NCBI GenBank assembly: GCA_902494625.1
Contig: CABUUB010000013.1
Location: 1 to 35,032, forward strand
Length of the DNA stretch: 35,032 nucleotides
Reading direction: 5' to 3'
Origin: an uncultured Collinsella sp.
GTDB lineage: Bacteria; Actinomycetota; Coriobacteriia; Coriobacteriales; Coriobacteriaceae
A program made the translations under genes and the position numbers. Position 1 is the stretch's first letter. Each line of letters opens with the position of its first letter. Below are positions 15,123-22,436 of this stretch, in pieces. Below the pieces are notes generated by a model that searched no databases, was not told the origin of the DNA, and was given only the letters and a program-made list of their open reading frames with translations.

Positions 15123-16636
15123 TACAGCTCGCCTCCCTTCCCGGCAAAATCGGGCGCGACGGAAAGCGCGGGCGCACCCGTGGCGGTATCGGCAAAGCCG
15201 CGCTCCAGGGCGCGGGCAAACGTGAGCAGCTGACGGTCCTTAAAGGCCGGACCCACCAGCTGGGCAGAAACGGGCAGCTTGCTGTCCTCGCCCAGGCCTA
15301 GCGGCACCGAGATACCGCCGTTGCCGCAAATGTTGAGCGAGATGGTGTACAGGTCGGAAAGGTACATCTGCGTGGGGTCGCTGATCTCGCCAAACTTAAA
15401 GGCCGTACGCGGCGAGGCGGGCATAAGGATGGTGTCCACCTTGGCATACGCGGCGTCGTAGTCCTGCGTGATGAGCGTGCGGGCCTTTTGCGCGGCGTAG
15501 TAGTACTTGTCGTACACACCCGAGCTCAGCAGGTAGGCGCCGAGCATCTGACGGCGCTTGGCCTCGGCACCAAAGCCGTGGGCGCGCGAGAGCGAGCTCT
15601 GGTCGGACAGGTTGGCGCAGCCCTCCTCCTGATAGCCGTAGCGAATGCCGTCGAAGCGGGCCAGGTTGGAGAACGCCTCGGCCGGGCCGATGACGTAGTA
15701 GGCGGCGATGGCGGCGTCCAGGTGCGGCAGGTCGACCTCGACCAGCTCGGCACCCTGGTTCTGCAGCTCCTGAGCGGCGCGCTGAACAGCGGCCTTGACC
15801 TCGGGCGTCAGGCCCTCGGCCTCCATAAACGCAGGGATGATGCCCACGCGCTTGCCCTCGATGCTGTCGTTGAGATGCTCGGTAAAGTCGACGGCGCAAT
15901 CCTGGCTGGTGCAGTCGTACGGATCGTGGCCCGCGCCGGTAAGTGCGTTCATGGCCAGCGCGACATCCTCGACCGTGCGGCCAAAGGGGCCCACCTGGTC
16001 GAGCGACGAGCCAAAGGCAACCACGCCGTAACGGCTCACGGCGCCGTACGTGGGCTTAAAGCCCACCACGCCGCACAGCGACGCCGGCTGGCGAATGGAG
16101 CCGCCGGTGTCCGAGCCCAGCGAGAGCGCGACCTCGCCCGCGGCGACGGCGGCAGCGGAACCGCCCGAGGAGCCGCCGGGCACGCGCTCGGTATCCCAGG
16201 GGTTGTTGGTGCGGTGGAACGCCGAGCTCTCGGTGGAGCTGCCAAAGGCAAACTCGTCCATGTTGGCCTTGCCCATGGGCAGGCAGCCGGCATCGAGCAT
16301 GCGCTGGACGCAGGTGGCAGTGTAGACGCTCTGGTAGTTCTCGAGCATGCGGGAAGCGCAGGTGGTGCGCGTGCCCACGAGGTTCATGTTGTCCTTGATG
16401 GCCAGCGGCACGCCCGCGAGCGGGGGCAGCGGCTTGCCTGCGGCACGGTCGGCATCCACGCGCGCAGCGGCCTCGAGCGCAAGCTCGGGCGCCACCTGCA
16501 GGAATGCCTGGACCCCGCCCTCGCGCGCCTCGATGGCGGCAAGGGAGGCCTGGGCCACCTCGGTAGCGGTAAAGTCGCCAGCGGCAACGCCCGCGGCGAT
16601 CTGGGCGGCGGTAAGGGAATCGAGGCTCTGCGCCAT
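15122..16636 (-). CDS. gatA: Asp/Glu-tRNA(Asn/Gln) amidotransferase subunit A
   Basis: This 504-aa glutaminase subunit frees ammonia from glutamine and passes it to GatB. It has the amidase-signature fold: catalytic Lys81 in AIKDN, the cis-Ser Ser156 in GGSSGGSA, and nucleophile Ser180 in GSDTGGSIRQPASLCG, followed by GFKPTYGAVSRYG. All three are in place, so the enzyme should be active. Length is normal for GatA. Its start codon overlaps the gatC stop (TAATG), and its own stop overlaps the gatB start in the same way, so the three subunits are translationally coupled. The presence of GatCAB implies that the organism lacks, or does not rely on, glutaminyl-tRNA synthetase. Confidence 0.97.
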   Translation of the reverse strand: MAQSLDSLTAAQIAAGVAAGDFTATEVAQASLAAIEAREGGVQAFLQVAPELALEAAARVDADRAAGKPLPPLAGVPLAIKDNMNLVGTRTTCASRMLENYQSVYTATCVQRMLDAGCLPMGKANMDEFAFGSSTESSAFHRTNNPWDTERVPGGSSGGSAAAVAAGEVALSLGSDTGGSIRQPASLCGVVGFKPTYGAVSRYGVVAFGSSLDQVGPFGRTVEDVALAMNALTGAGHDPYDCTSQDCAVDFTEHLNDSIEGKRVGIIPAFMEAEGLTPEVKAAVQRAAQELQNQGAELVEVDLPHLDAAIAAYYVIGPAEAFSNLARFDGIRYGYQEEGCANLSDQSSLSRAHGFGAEAKRRQMLGAYLLSSGVYDKYYYAAQKARTLITQDYDAAYAKVDTILMPASPRTAFKFGEISDPTQMYLSDLYTISLNICGNGGISVPLGLGEDSKLPVSAQLVGPAFKDRQLLTFARALERGFADTATGAPALSVAPDFAGKGGEL

Positions 16637-16947
16637 TACTCGCTCTCCCCCTCTCCCAAAATGGACGGCACGCGGAAGTAGCGGTCGCGCGCGCTGCCGG
16701 CGTTTTCGAGCGCGACGTCGAGCGGCAGATCGCGCTCGGGCTCGCGCAGGTCATCACCCATCACGTTGGACAGGCTTCCGATGGGATGGAACGTGGGCTC
16801 CACGTCGGGCAAGTCATATTGCAAGACGGGCTCGAGCATCTGGACGGCGTCGTTCATGTAGGACGTCATCTGGGTGAGCTCGTCATCGGTCAGTGCGATC
16901 TTTGCGTACTCGGCGATGCCGCGCACGTCTTTCTCGCTGAGTGCCAT
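16636..16947 (-). CDS. gatC: Asp/Glu-tRNA(Asn/Gln) amidotransferase subunit C
   Basis: This 103-aa subunit wraps around GatA and GatB and stabilises the complex. It has the typical MALSEKDVRGIAEYAKIAL start with the helix LTDDELTQMTSYMND, then DLPDVEPTFHPI and a C-terminal AGSARDRYFRVPSIL. The start at ATG 16945-16947 is chosen because GGAAGGGAG lies 8 nt upstream; an in-frame ATG 18 bases earlier (16963-16965) would precede that site. It is the first gene of the gatCAB operon; a -10-like TATACT is at 16983-16988. Confidence 0.95.
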   Translation of the reverse strand: MALSEKDVRGIAEYAKIALTDDELTQMTSYMNDAVQMLEPVLQYDLPDVEPTFHPIGSLSNVMGDDLREPERDLPLDVALENAGSARDRYFRVPSILGEGESE

Positions 16948-17080
16948 AAGCGCTCCCTTCCGCATAACAGATAAACCGCTCTAGTATACAAGGCAACGCC
17001 GCTTGGAGCAGGTGCTTTACCCAAATGCAGCGAAAACGTAACGAGGGTGGCGGACTGGCAGGCGGCGGGCCGGCGGTTCT

Positions 17081-17160
17081 GCAGCGAAACCGCACCGTCC
17101 ATAGCGAAAGCCGTCTCGCCCACAGCGAAAAGCATCCCGCCCACAACGAAAACCATCACA
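17081..17160. repeat. Four degenerate 20-21 bp tandem repeats
   Basis: AGCGAAA-type words recur at 17083, 17103, 17124 and 17145 (the last as AACGAAA), spaced 20, 21 and 21 bp, with similar flanks ending CGCC-CAC. On the minus strand they would read as seven-residue FRCGRDG-like units, but no good start or ribosome binding site supports translation. Confidence 0.55.
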
Positions 17161-17214
17161 ACATTCGACGCTTATCGCCAAAATCGCAATTTTCATCGAA
17201 TGTTGTGATGGTTT
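17150..17214. repeat. Hairpin repeat CATCACAACATTC family, copy 1
   Basis: Perfect 19-bp arms (17150-17168 and 17196-17214) around an A/T-rich interior CAAAATCGCAATTTTC. A relative with 14-bp arms lies at 27392-27450, and the interior is also conserved, so this is a dispersed family. Confidence 0.75.
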
Positions 17215-17224
17215 GGAAGCCCCG

Positions 17225-17259
17225 ACCACCACAAAGGTGCCTGTCCCCATTGTGGTGGT
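17225..17259. repeat. ACCACCACAAAGG palindrome, copy 1
   Basis: Imperfect palindrome ACCACCACAAAGG...ATTGTGGTGGT located 13 bp past the sortase stop codon. One of six copies in the window (others near 26363, 27323, 28913, 33704 and 34396). Confidence 0.75.
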
Positions 17260-17272
17260 TCTGAACGATGTC

Positions 17273-18211
17273 TTATGCCGAGGCCTTGGCCTTGCGGCGC
17301 TTGCGGACCGCGTGGATCACGATGTCCAGCAGCAATAGCACAATGGCCACGACCACGATGAGCACGGCAAACTCGCGCTTGCCCCAGTGGCGGCCGGCCA
17401 GTGACTTTTGCTTGTCGACGTCCGTCTTGTTGTACTTGGTGCGCACGCAATGCACCAGCAGGCGATGGTCGTTCACGCCGTAGGGCGTGCAAGTGACGAG
17501 CGTTACCTTGTCGGCGCCGGGCTCGATGGTCAGCGACTCCATCTCCTCGGGCAGCACCACCTCGGAGTCCACCATCTTGTAAGCGAGCGTCTTGTTCATG
17601 GTGTGCAGCAGCACCAGGTCGCCGGGCTCCAGCGAGTGGATGTCGTCGAACATGCTCAGGTTGCGCATACCCGAGTGCGCGGTGAGCACGCAATGCGTCG
17701 AGGTGCCGCCCACCGGCAGGCTCGTGCCCTCCAGGTGGCCGACGCCCGCCATAAGGACTTCCTCGCTCGTGCCGTGGTAGATGGGCATGCTCACGTCGAT
17801 GGAAGGGATTTCGACCCAGCTCATCATGGGGTCGCGGTCAAAGATGAGCTGCTGGGCGTAGGGCTCGATCTGGTCGGCGGGGAGCTCGGTGGCCTCGCCC
17901 GCCAGCTGCTCGTTAAAGGAGCGCGCCTGGAGCAGGATGCGCTCGCGTTCCTCGGCAGACAGCGCGTCCACGGTGCTGGACACCGTGCTGATCTGGTTGA
18001 ACACGCCCGAGGCCTCGAGCCGGTCCAAGATCCACGGCCAGGTCATAAGGCCCACGCCAATAAGGATGATGACGATGGTGATGAGCCGGTCGGCCCAGCG
18101 CGGCAGTCGCTTGCGACGCCGTTTGGGCTTTGGTTGAGGCTTGGGCTGAGGGCTTGAGCCGCCGTTGTCCGCGGCGTTATTGCTCTTCATATGTTTGGCG
18201 CCCTGCACCAT
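17273..18211 (-). CDS. Class C (pilin-polymerising) sortase
   Basis: This 312-aa membrane transpeptidase should join pilin subunits at their LPxTG-like signals to lysines of the next subunit. It has a basic, proline-rich cytoplasmic start (residues 20-38), a membrane helix (about 41-62), the sortase barrel with His179 in LTAHSG, Cys241 in TLVTCTPYG and Arg250 in NDHRLLV, and a second membrane helix (about 281-301) with a basic end. Two membrane helices and TCTPYGVN-HR are typical of class C. A DP pair in FDRDPMMSW (residues 127-128) may be the lid that covers the active site. ATG at 18211 follows AAGGGAG by 9 nt. It is the last pilus gene, separated from the major pilin gene by a terminator, so it may have its own promoter. 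Confidence 0.93.
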   Translation of the reverse strand: MVQGAKHMKSNNAADNGGSSPQPKPQPKPKRRRKRLPRWADRLITIVIILIGVGLMTWPWILDRLEASGVFNQISTVSSTVDALSAEERERILLQARSFNEQLAGEATELPADQIEPYAQQLIFDRDPMMSWVEIPSIDVSMPIYHGTSEEVLMAGVGHLEGTSLPVGGTSTHCVLTAHSGMRNLSMFDDIHSLEPGDLVLLHTMNKTLAYKMVDSEVVLPEEMESLTIEPGADKVTLVTCTPYGVNDHRLLVHCVRTKYNKTDVDKQKSLAGRHWGKREFAVLIVVVAIVLLLLDIVIHAVRKRRKAKASA

Positions 18212-18340
18212 CGCCGGTCACTCCCTTACAGCTCAGGTTGTCTGAACAAATAATAGCCGAATTGCGAGCTTCTGGGCCGGATAACGCAGCTAGACAGCAT
18301 CGCGCGGCACGAGCATTGGCCAGTATTTGCGTTTTCAAAA

Positions 18341-18473
18341 TATCCCGAATCAGCGGGGCGATTCGGGATACAATGCCAATAGAAAACGACGCATCCCGCG
18401 TAAGTGTTAAGGAGCGCGGGCGGCCTAGTTTTCTAACGTGTTAAACGGCCGGGCTGCAACCCCGGCCGTTTTT
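18341..18473 (+). ncRNA. Possible small RNA with terminator, convergent to a small gene
   Basis: Plus-strand features in order: an 11-bp perfect inverted repeat TATCCCGAATC/GATTCGGGATA (18341-18370), a -10-like TACAAT (18369-18374), hairpin CCCGCG/CGCGGG (18395-18420), and a strong terminator AACGGCCGGG/CCCGGCCGTT with TTTTT (18444-18473). No coding frame lies between. This looks like a short independent transcript of about 100 nt, but no -35 box is clear and I do not recognise an RNA family. Confidence 0.3.
18444..18473 (+). terminator. Rho-independent terminator on the plus strand
   Basis: Perfect 10-bp arms AACGGCCGGG (18444-18453) and CCCGGCCGTT (18461-18470) followed by T residues to 18473. 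On the minus strand it also lies right after the stop of the 49-aa gene, so it may work both ways. Confidence 0.7.
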
Positions 18474-18621
18474 ATTTGCGCTTGCGGCGCAAACGCCGAG
18501 AACCGTCCGCACCGCGCGAGCGCCTACGGACCTTAAACCGAACCTCATACGAGTCGAGAAACGCGATGACGAACGTGCCCACCGCCGCGAGGGCGGCGAG
18601 CGCGTTAAGGAATTTCAGCAT
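18472..18621 (-). CDS. Small membrane peptide, 49 aa
   Basis: This short gene encodes one hydrophobic helix (FLNALAALAAVGTFVIAFL, residues 4-22) followed by a highly basic tail rich in Arg and Lys ending RRLRRKRK. The ATG at 18619-18621 has GGAGG 7 nt upstream, which is the best argument that it is real. I do not recognise a family. It lies between the major pilin gene with its terminator and the sortase gene, and may be unrelated to pili. The positive-inside tail would place the C-terminus in the cytoplasm. Confidence 0.6.
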   Translation of the reverse strand: MLKFLNALAALAAVGTFVIAFLDSYEVRFKVRRRSRGADGSRRLRRKRK

Positions 18622-18788
18622 TTGGGGACCTCCGATCGAGTCGTCGGCCGCCCGCGCACGGGATGCGTCGCAAGGGTATTTTACTGCGAGCACTCGCACT
18701 TACAGCTGGTAAACGCAATAATTGCAAACATCTGTTCGATATTCATACGCTCAATCCCGCGAGCAACGGCGCCCCGGCTGCTATGTCC

Positions 18789-18826
18789 AAAAAAACGGGG
18801 CAGACTCCAGTGCGGAGCCTGCCCCG
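18789..18826 (-). terminator. Terminator after the major pilin gene
   Basis: Minus-strand hairpin CGGGGCAGGCTCC/GGAGTCTGCCCCG (13-bp arms with one mismatch, 5-nt loop, 18796-18826) followed by seven T residues. It is the strongest terminator in the window and separates the pilin genes from the sortase gene. Confidence 0.93.
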
Positions 18827-18926
18827 AAAAGAGAATGGCAAAGCAAGAACGTGGATGGACGAGAAAAGTGTCCGCAAGTCTCATGGCCATCGCATCCCAC
18901 CTGCCAAAGGGATGGGTGAGCGAGCG

Positions 18927-20657
18927 TTACTCCTGCTCGGACTCCTCAGCCTGCTTACGGCTGCGGATGAGGTGCGCCACGCCGATGCACAGCACCGCGC
19001 CACCAGCGATCCAAGTGAAGGTCACGCCGTTAAGGCCGGTGAGGGGGAGGCCAACCTGCTTGGTATCGCCAACGGTGATGTTGAAGGTACCGTCGGTGTT
19101 TGTAACTGTGCCAGCCTGGGCTTCGAGCTTGTTGTCGTCCTTCGAATTGTTCGGCGTGCCGATGATGACCTGGTCTTTCTGACTGGTATTAATCTCATAC
19201 TTGGCTCCAACCGGGCTTTCGCCTGAAGCCTCGCTGTCCCTGTTTGGCGTAATCGTGAAATCGAAGGGCTGCACTTTATCGTAATTAGCGGGAGCGTCCG
19301 TCTCCTCAACCGTATAGGTTCCCGCACCAAGACCCTTGATAGTAATAGCACCGTTGGTGACGGAAAGCTTGCACACATCGCCTACGAGGGTTCCATCGGA
19401 CTGAACGTATTTCCCCACCAAGTTGGAATCCGCCGCTGACTTCACCTTGATAGTAAATTTAATATTCGAATCCTTAAGCGCCTCCTCGGTGCCAAGGTCA
19501 ACCTTATTAAGCTTGAGACCATAGGTGTAGGTCTTGACCTCATCGGGCACCGTCGTGCCGGTGCCGGTGGTCATAGGGTTGTTTGAGTACGTAAGCGTAG
19601 CGGTGTTGGTGTTGCCTGCGTTGCCTCCAATGGCGGCCACGCTGTTGATCTTTGCCTTATAGGAGACGACAATGCAAGATTTCGAGGTAACATCCGCCAC
19701 ACTCTTAAGATTGCTGCAGGTCCAAGTCGTCGTCTTGTTGCCGTTTTCATCCGCATCGCCATTAACCTGCTGAAACGAATTCGTAATGTTCGACGTCGGA
19801 TTCTCGCGCCTAAGATCTTTCTGCGCGTCATCCTTGCTCCCATATAAATACACCTGGGCACCATCCTGCAGCGTCAGGCCCTTGGAAATTTGATCGGAGA
19901 ACTGATAGGAATACGTATCGTACGTGTCATAGTTGTCAGCGATAGTACCGTAGAGGTTGAACGTTACGTCCTGCCCAACATGGGAGTCGCTCGCATCGAG
20001 CTCTTCATCGCCCTTGGCGCTCACGATTTTCTTATCGACGGCAGGGACGCTCTTCTTGGGAGTCACCTCTTTATTATTCGTGCCATCAACGACCGCATAT
20101 ACAGGCGAGGTAAAAACGTCCTTCGATTTGGTATTCGAACCTTCCGCAACGCTATTGGTCAGGAAAAGCCAGTAACCAGCGGTAAGACCAGAAAGGGACG
20201 CACTACCCGCAGCCGTCGTCTCCCAGCCACCGCTGTTCTTCAGATTGGCAGCAATCTTGTTCAGAACGTGGCTGCTGCTGATTCTAGTACTTGCATCGGT
20301 CTTCTCGGTGCCTACGTTGTGTTTGTTCAGCCAATCAGCGGCATCCTGCGCGTTATTGCTATTGTAGGATTCTTCCTTTGTCTTGATGGCGTTTACGACA
20401 GCAGTTTGGACGTCGGTGCTGGCCCACGCGATGTTGCTCACAGTCGTGCCCTCGGCGGTCGTCGTAACCGTAGCCTTAAAGATTTGAATGCCCTTATAGG
20501 TCGTGGACGCTCCATAATCAGGATCGTTGAACGTCACAGTTGAGCCGCTCCCAGCCGCAAACGCCATGGTCACCGGCGCCATGACGCCGCCGAAGCTCAG
20601 CGCTGCTGTGAGGCCTGCTGTCACTGCCAGGCGTGCGATGTTCTTGTTCATGCTCAT
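18927..20657 (-). CDS. Major pilin, SpaA-type, LPLTG anchored
   Basis: This 576-aa secreted protein is the likely shaft subunit. It has a basic signal peptide ending near AFAAG (residues 1-36), a pilin-type lysine region around TPKKSVPAVDKKI, Ig-like CnaB/SpaA domains with the E-box YTVEETDAPANYD, and a C-terminal sorting signal LPLTG with a hydrophobic helix and the tail RSRKQAEESEQE. Isopeptide bonds between Lys and Asn helped by the E-box Glu are expected. ATG at 20655-20657 is chosen for GGAGG 8 nt upstream; in-frame starts up to 20723 lack one. It is the third gene of the pilus operon. Codon use is less GC-rich than the pilin gene before it. Confidence 0.92.
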   Translation of the reverse strand: MSMNKNIARLAVTAGLTAALSFGGVMAPVTMAFAAGSGSTVTFNDPDYGASTTYKGIQIFKATVTTTAEGTTVSNIAWASTDVQTAVVNAIKTKEESYNSNNAQDAADWLNKHNVGTEKTDASTRISSSHVLNKIAANLKNSGGWETTAAGSASLSGLTAGYWLFLTNSVAEGSNTKSKDVFTSPVYAVVDGTNNKEVTPKKSVPAVDKKIVSAKGDEELDASDSHVGQDVTFNLYGTIADNYDTYDTYSYQFSDQISKGLTLQDGAQVYLYGSKDDAQKDLRRENPTSNITNSFQQVNGDADENGNKTTTWTCSNLKSVADVTSKSCIVVSYKAKINSVAAIGGNAGNTNTATLTYSNNPMTTGTGTTVPDEVKTYTYGLKLNKVDLGTEEALKDSNIKFTIKVKSAADSNLVGKYVQSDGTLVGDVCKLSVTNGAITIKGLGAGTYTVEETDAPANYDKVQPFDFTITPNRDSEASGESPVGAKYEINTSQKDQVIIGTPNNSKDDNKLEAQAGTVTNTDGTFNITVGDTKQVGLPLTGLNGVTFTWIAGGAVLCIGVAHLIRSRKQAEESEQE

Positions 20658-20765
20658 CTTCTTTTCCTCCGTTTTCCGGTTGGTTCTCATTCGATCGATC
20701 ATCATCTGTCTGTGTCTTAGCATCTACTTCGCTACGTCTCGCCCCGCTCTCTGTGGGGCTGCCAG

Positions 20766-22436
20766 CTACTCTTTATGGCTGCCACCTCCCCGCTTGACCA
20801 GGAGCGCGACCACGATGAGCGCGGCTCCGGCGACCGCTGCGGCGGCCGCGGCGTACATTGCCATATCGCCAGTCGAGGGCATAAAGCCTCCGGTGGTAAT
20901 GCTAGGGGGTGTGCCGGTGGGCGTGTTGATGAGCGACGCCTCTAGGCTGCCCGTCGACCCGTCCGCGCTGTCGGCGCGCAGGGGCGACTCGGCCGTGATG
21001 GTGAGTTTGGGCTTGGCGGCGGCCACCTGGTCGACGTCCAGGCCCTCGGCCTTGACCGTCACGGAGCGCGTGCCCTCAAAGGCGGTGTAGCCCTTGGGCG
21101 CCTTGAGCTCGCGGACCTCCAGCTTGCCCGAGTCCACGCCCGAGACGGTCACGCGGCCGTCCTCGCCCGTGGTGACGGTGGCCTTGCCATCTGCATCCCA
21201 CGTGCCGTCGGCCGCTAGCGTGCGGCCGCGGTCGTCGGCGATGCTCAGGACCGCCCCGGCAAGCGGCTTGTCGCCGTCGCTGCCGCGCTTGGTGAGCGCG
21301 AGATCCCAGGTGTAGGCGCACGCGTCGTCGCTCGGCGTGCGGGTGAAGCCGCCGTCGCCGGACTGGTCGGCAAAGGGAGAGCGCGGGTAGCGCAGGTAGA
21401 CCTCGTTGGGGTTGCCCTTCGCGATGCCGTGGTTGCATGCGCTGTTGAGCGGCGCATTGTACACGGCGACCACGCGGGCGCCCGCGGTAAAGGCGTCGGC
21501 CCCGCCGAGCGCGGCGATCAGGTCGCCGGTGCGCACGGTGAAGGTCTTGCCGTCGGCCGCTACCTTGGTGGCGCACTGGGCCGTGATATCGGTCCAGCCC
21601 TTCGCGGGCTCGGTGCCGACGCGGCCGTCCTTGCCGGCCGAGACGGCGTCGAAGCCACCGTCCGCGCCCGCCGCCACGTACACATGCATGCTCGCGGCGA
21701 CCTTGGAGGGGTCGAGCCCCGCGCCCATGGTGTCGACGAACCGCACCGTATAGGTGTCGTAGGCCGTGAGCCCGGCCGGGACCGTAGCCGAGAGGCGCCA
21801 GTACAGGTCGTCGGCGACCGTGGCGTCGGCGGCCTTCTGCCATGCGGCGGTGCCGTCCTCCAGCACATGCTTGGACACCTTGGGGGTCGCCGCCTTGGGC
21901 TTGACGGCGACGGCGCTGCCGCCGACCTGGGCCATGATCGGCGCGGTGCCGGCCTCGCCCTGGGCGATGGCGTCGTCGTCGGCGACGATGAGCCAGTAGC
22001 CGCAGGGCAGCTCGGCCGCCGTGCCCGCGTTAAGGGCCACGGACACGGCGTCAGAGCTCTGAAGGGAACGAGCGAGCTGTGCGCTCAGCGCGCTCGTAAG
22101 GTGGGAATCGGTGTTGAGCCACTCGGCAGCTTCCTGCGCGGTGGTCTGGGATTTGGGCATGCCGGCGCTGTGCAGCGCAGGCAGCGCGGCGTCGCGCACG
22201 GCGTCGCTTGCCCAGGCGAGGTCGGTGGCGATCTTGGCGTCGCTGTCGCCGTCGACGACGTTGGCGCTAAAGATCTGGTAGGCGTCGTAGCTGCTCGCCA
22301 CGGTGCCGCTCACCGTGATGGAACCGGTCGAGGTCGGCGCGGCCTGCGCGGAAGCGGGGAACACAACCGCGCAGGTGCCGATCAGGAGGGCAAGCAGCGC
22401 AAACAAAATCGGGAAGGAGCAAACTTTCTTATTCAC
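20766..22436 (-). CDS. Ancillary pilin with MPSTG sorting signal
   Basis: This 556-aa surface protein is a minor pilin, perhaps the base or a linking subunit. A signal peptide (FPILFALLALLIGTCAVVF, residues 8-26, ending at AQAA) is followed by a pilin-type domain with AVKPKAATPKVSKHV and a SpaA-type domain with the E-box LEVRELKAPKGY. The C-terminus has FMPSTGD, an unusual variant of LPxTG with Met in place of Leu, then a hydrophobic helix and the tail KRGGGSHKE. The start is the GTG at 22434-22436, since GGGAGGTGA lies just upstream; it overlaps the tip gene stop by 8 nt, which implies coupling. The gene is much more GC-rich than the tip gene before it, so the operon looks mosaic. Confidence 0.88.
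   Translation of the reverse strand: MNKKVCSFPILFALLALLIGTCAVVFPASAQAAPTSTGSITVSGTVASSYDAYQIFSANVVDGDSDAKIATDLAWASDAVRDAALPALHSAGMPKSQTTAQEAAEWLNTDSHLTSALSAQLARSLQSSDAVSVALNAGTAAELPCGYWLIVADDDAIAQGEAGTAPIMAQVGGSAVAVKPKAATPKVSKHVLEDGTAAWQKAADATVADDLYWRLSATVPAGLTAYDTYTVRFVDTMGAGLDPSKVAASMHVYVAAGADGGFDAVSAGKDGRVGTEPAKGWTDITAQCATKVAADGKTFTVRTGDLIAALGGADAFTAGARVVAVYNAPLNSACNHGIAKGNPNEVYLRYPRSPFADQSGDGGFTRTPSDDACAYTWDLALTKRGSDGDKPLAGAVLSIADDRGRTLAADGTWDADGKATVTTGEDGRVTVSGVDSGKLEVRELKAPKGYTAFEGTRSVTVKAEGLDVDQVAAAKPKLTITAESPLRADSADGSTGSLEASLINTPTGTPPSITTGGFMPSTGDMAMYAAAAAAVAGAALIVVALLVKRGGGSHKE

Larger units (their letters stand above)
16948..17272. other. Intergenic region between sortase and gatC: promoter box and repeats
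   Basis: These 325 bases hold a minus-strand TATACT (16983-16988), a good -10 box for gatC without a clear -35. They also hold degenerate 20-21 bp tandem repeats (17081-17160), a 65-bp hairpin (17150-17214) and one ACCACCACAAAGG palindrome (17225-17259). Openings of 70-90 codons here read through the repeats and are not supported as genes. Confidence 0.65.

Noticed and set aside
15488..16681. A 397-codon plus-strand open frame opposite gatA
   Set aside because: Antisense to a fully conserved GatA; no recognisable domain.
17081..17160. Tandem 20-21 bp repeats as a possible CRISPR array
   Set aside because: The units are directly adjacent and degenerate, without unique spacers, and no cas genes are present.
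17017..17250. Minus-strand open frame with seven-residue FRCGRDG-like repeats
   Set aside because: It is made of the tandem DNA repeats and a hairpin element, and no ribosome binding site is seen.
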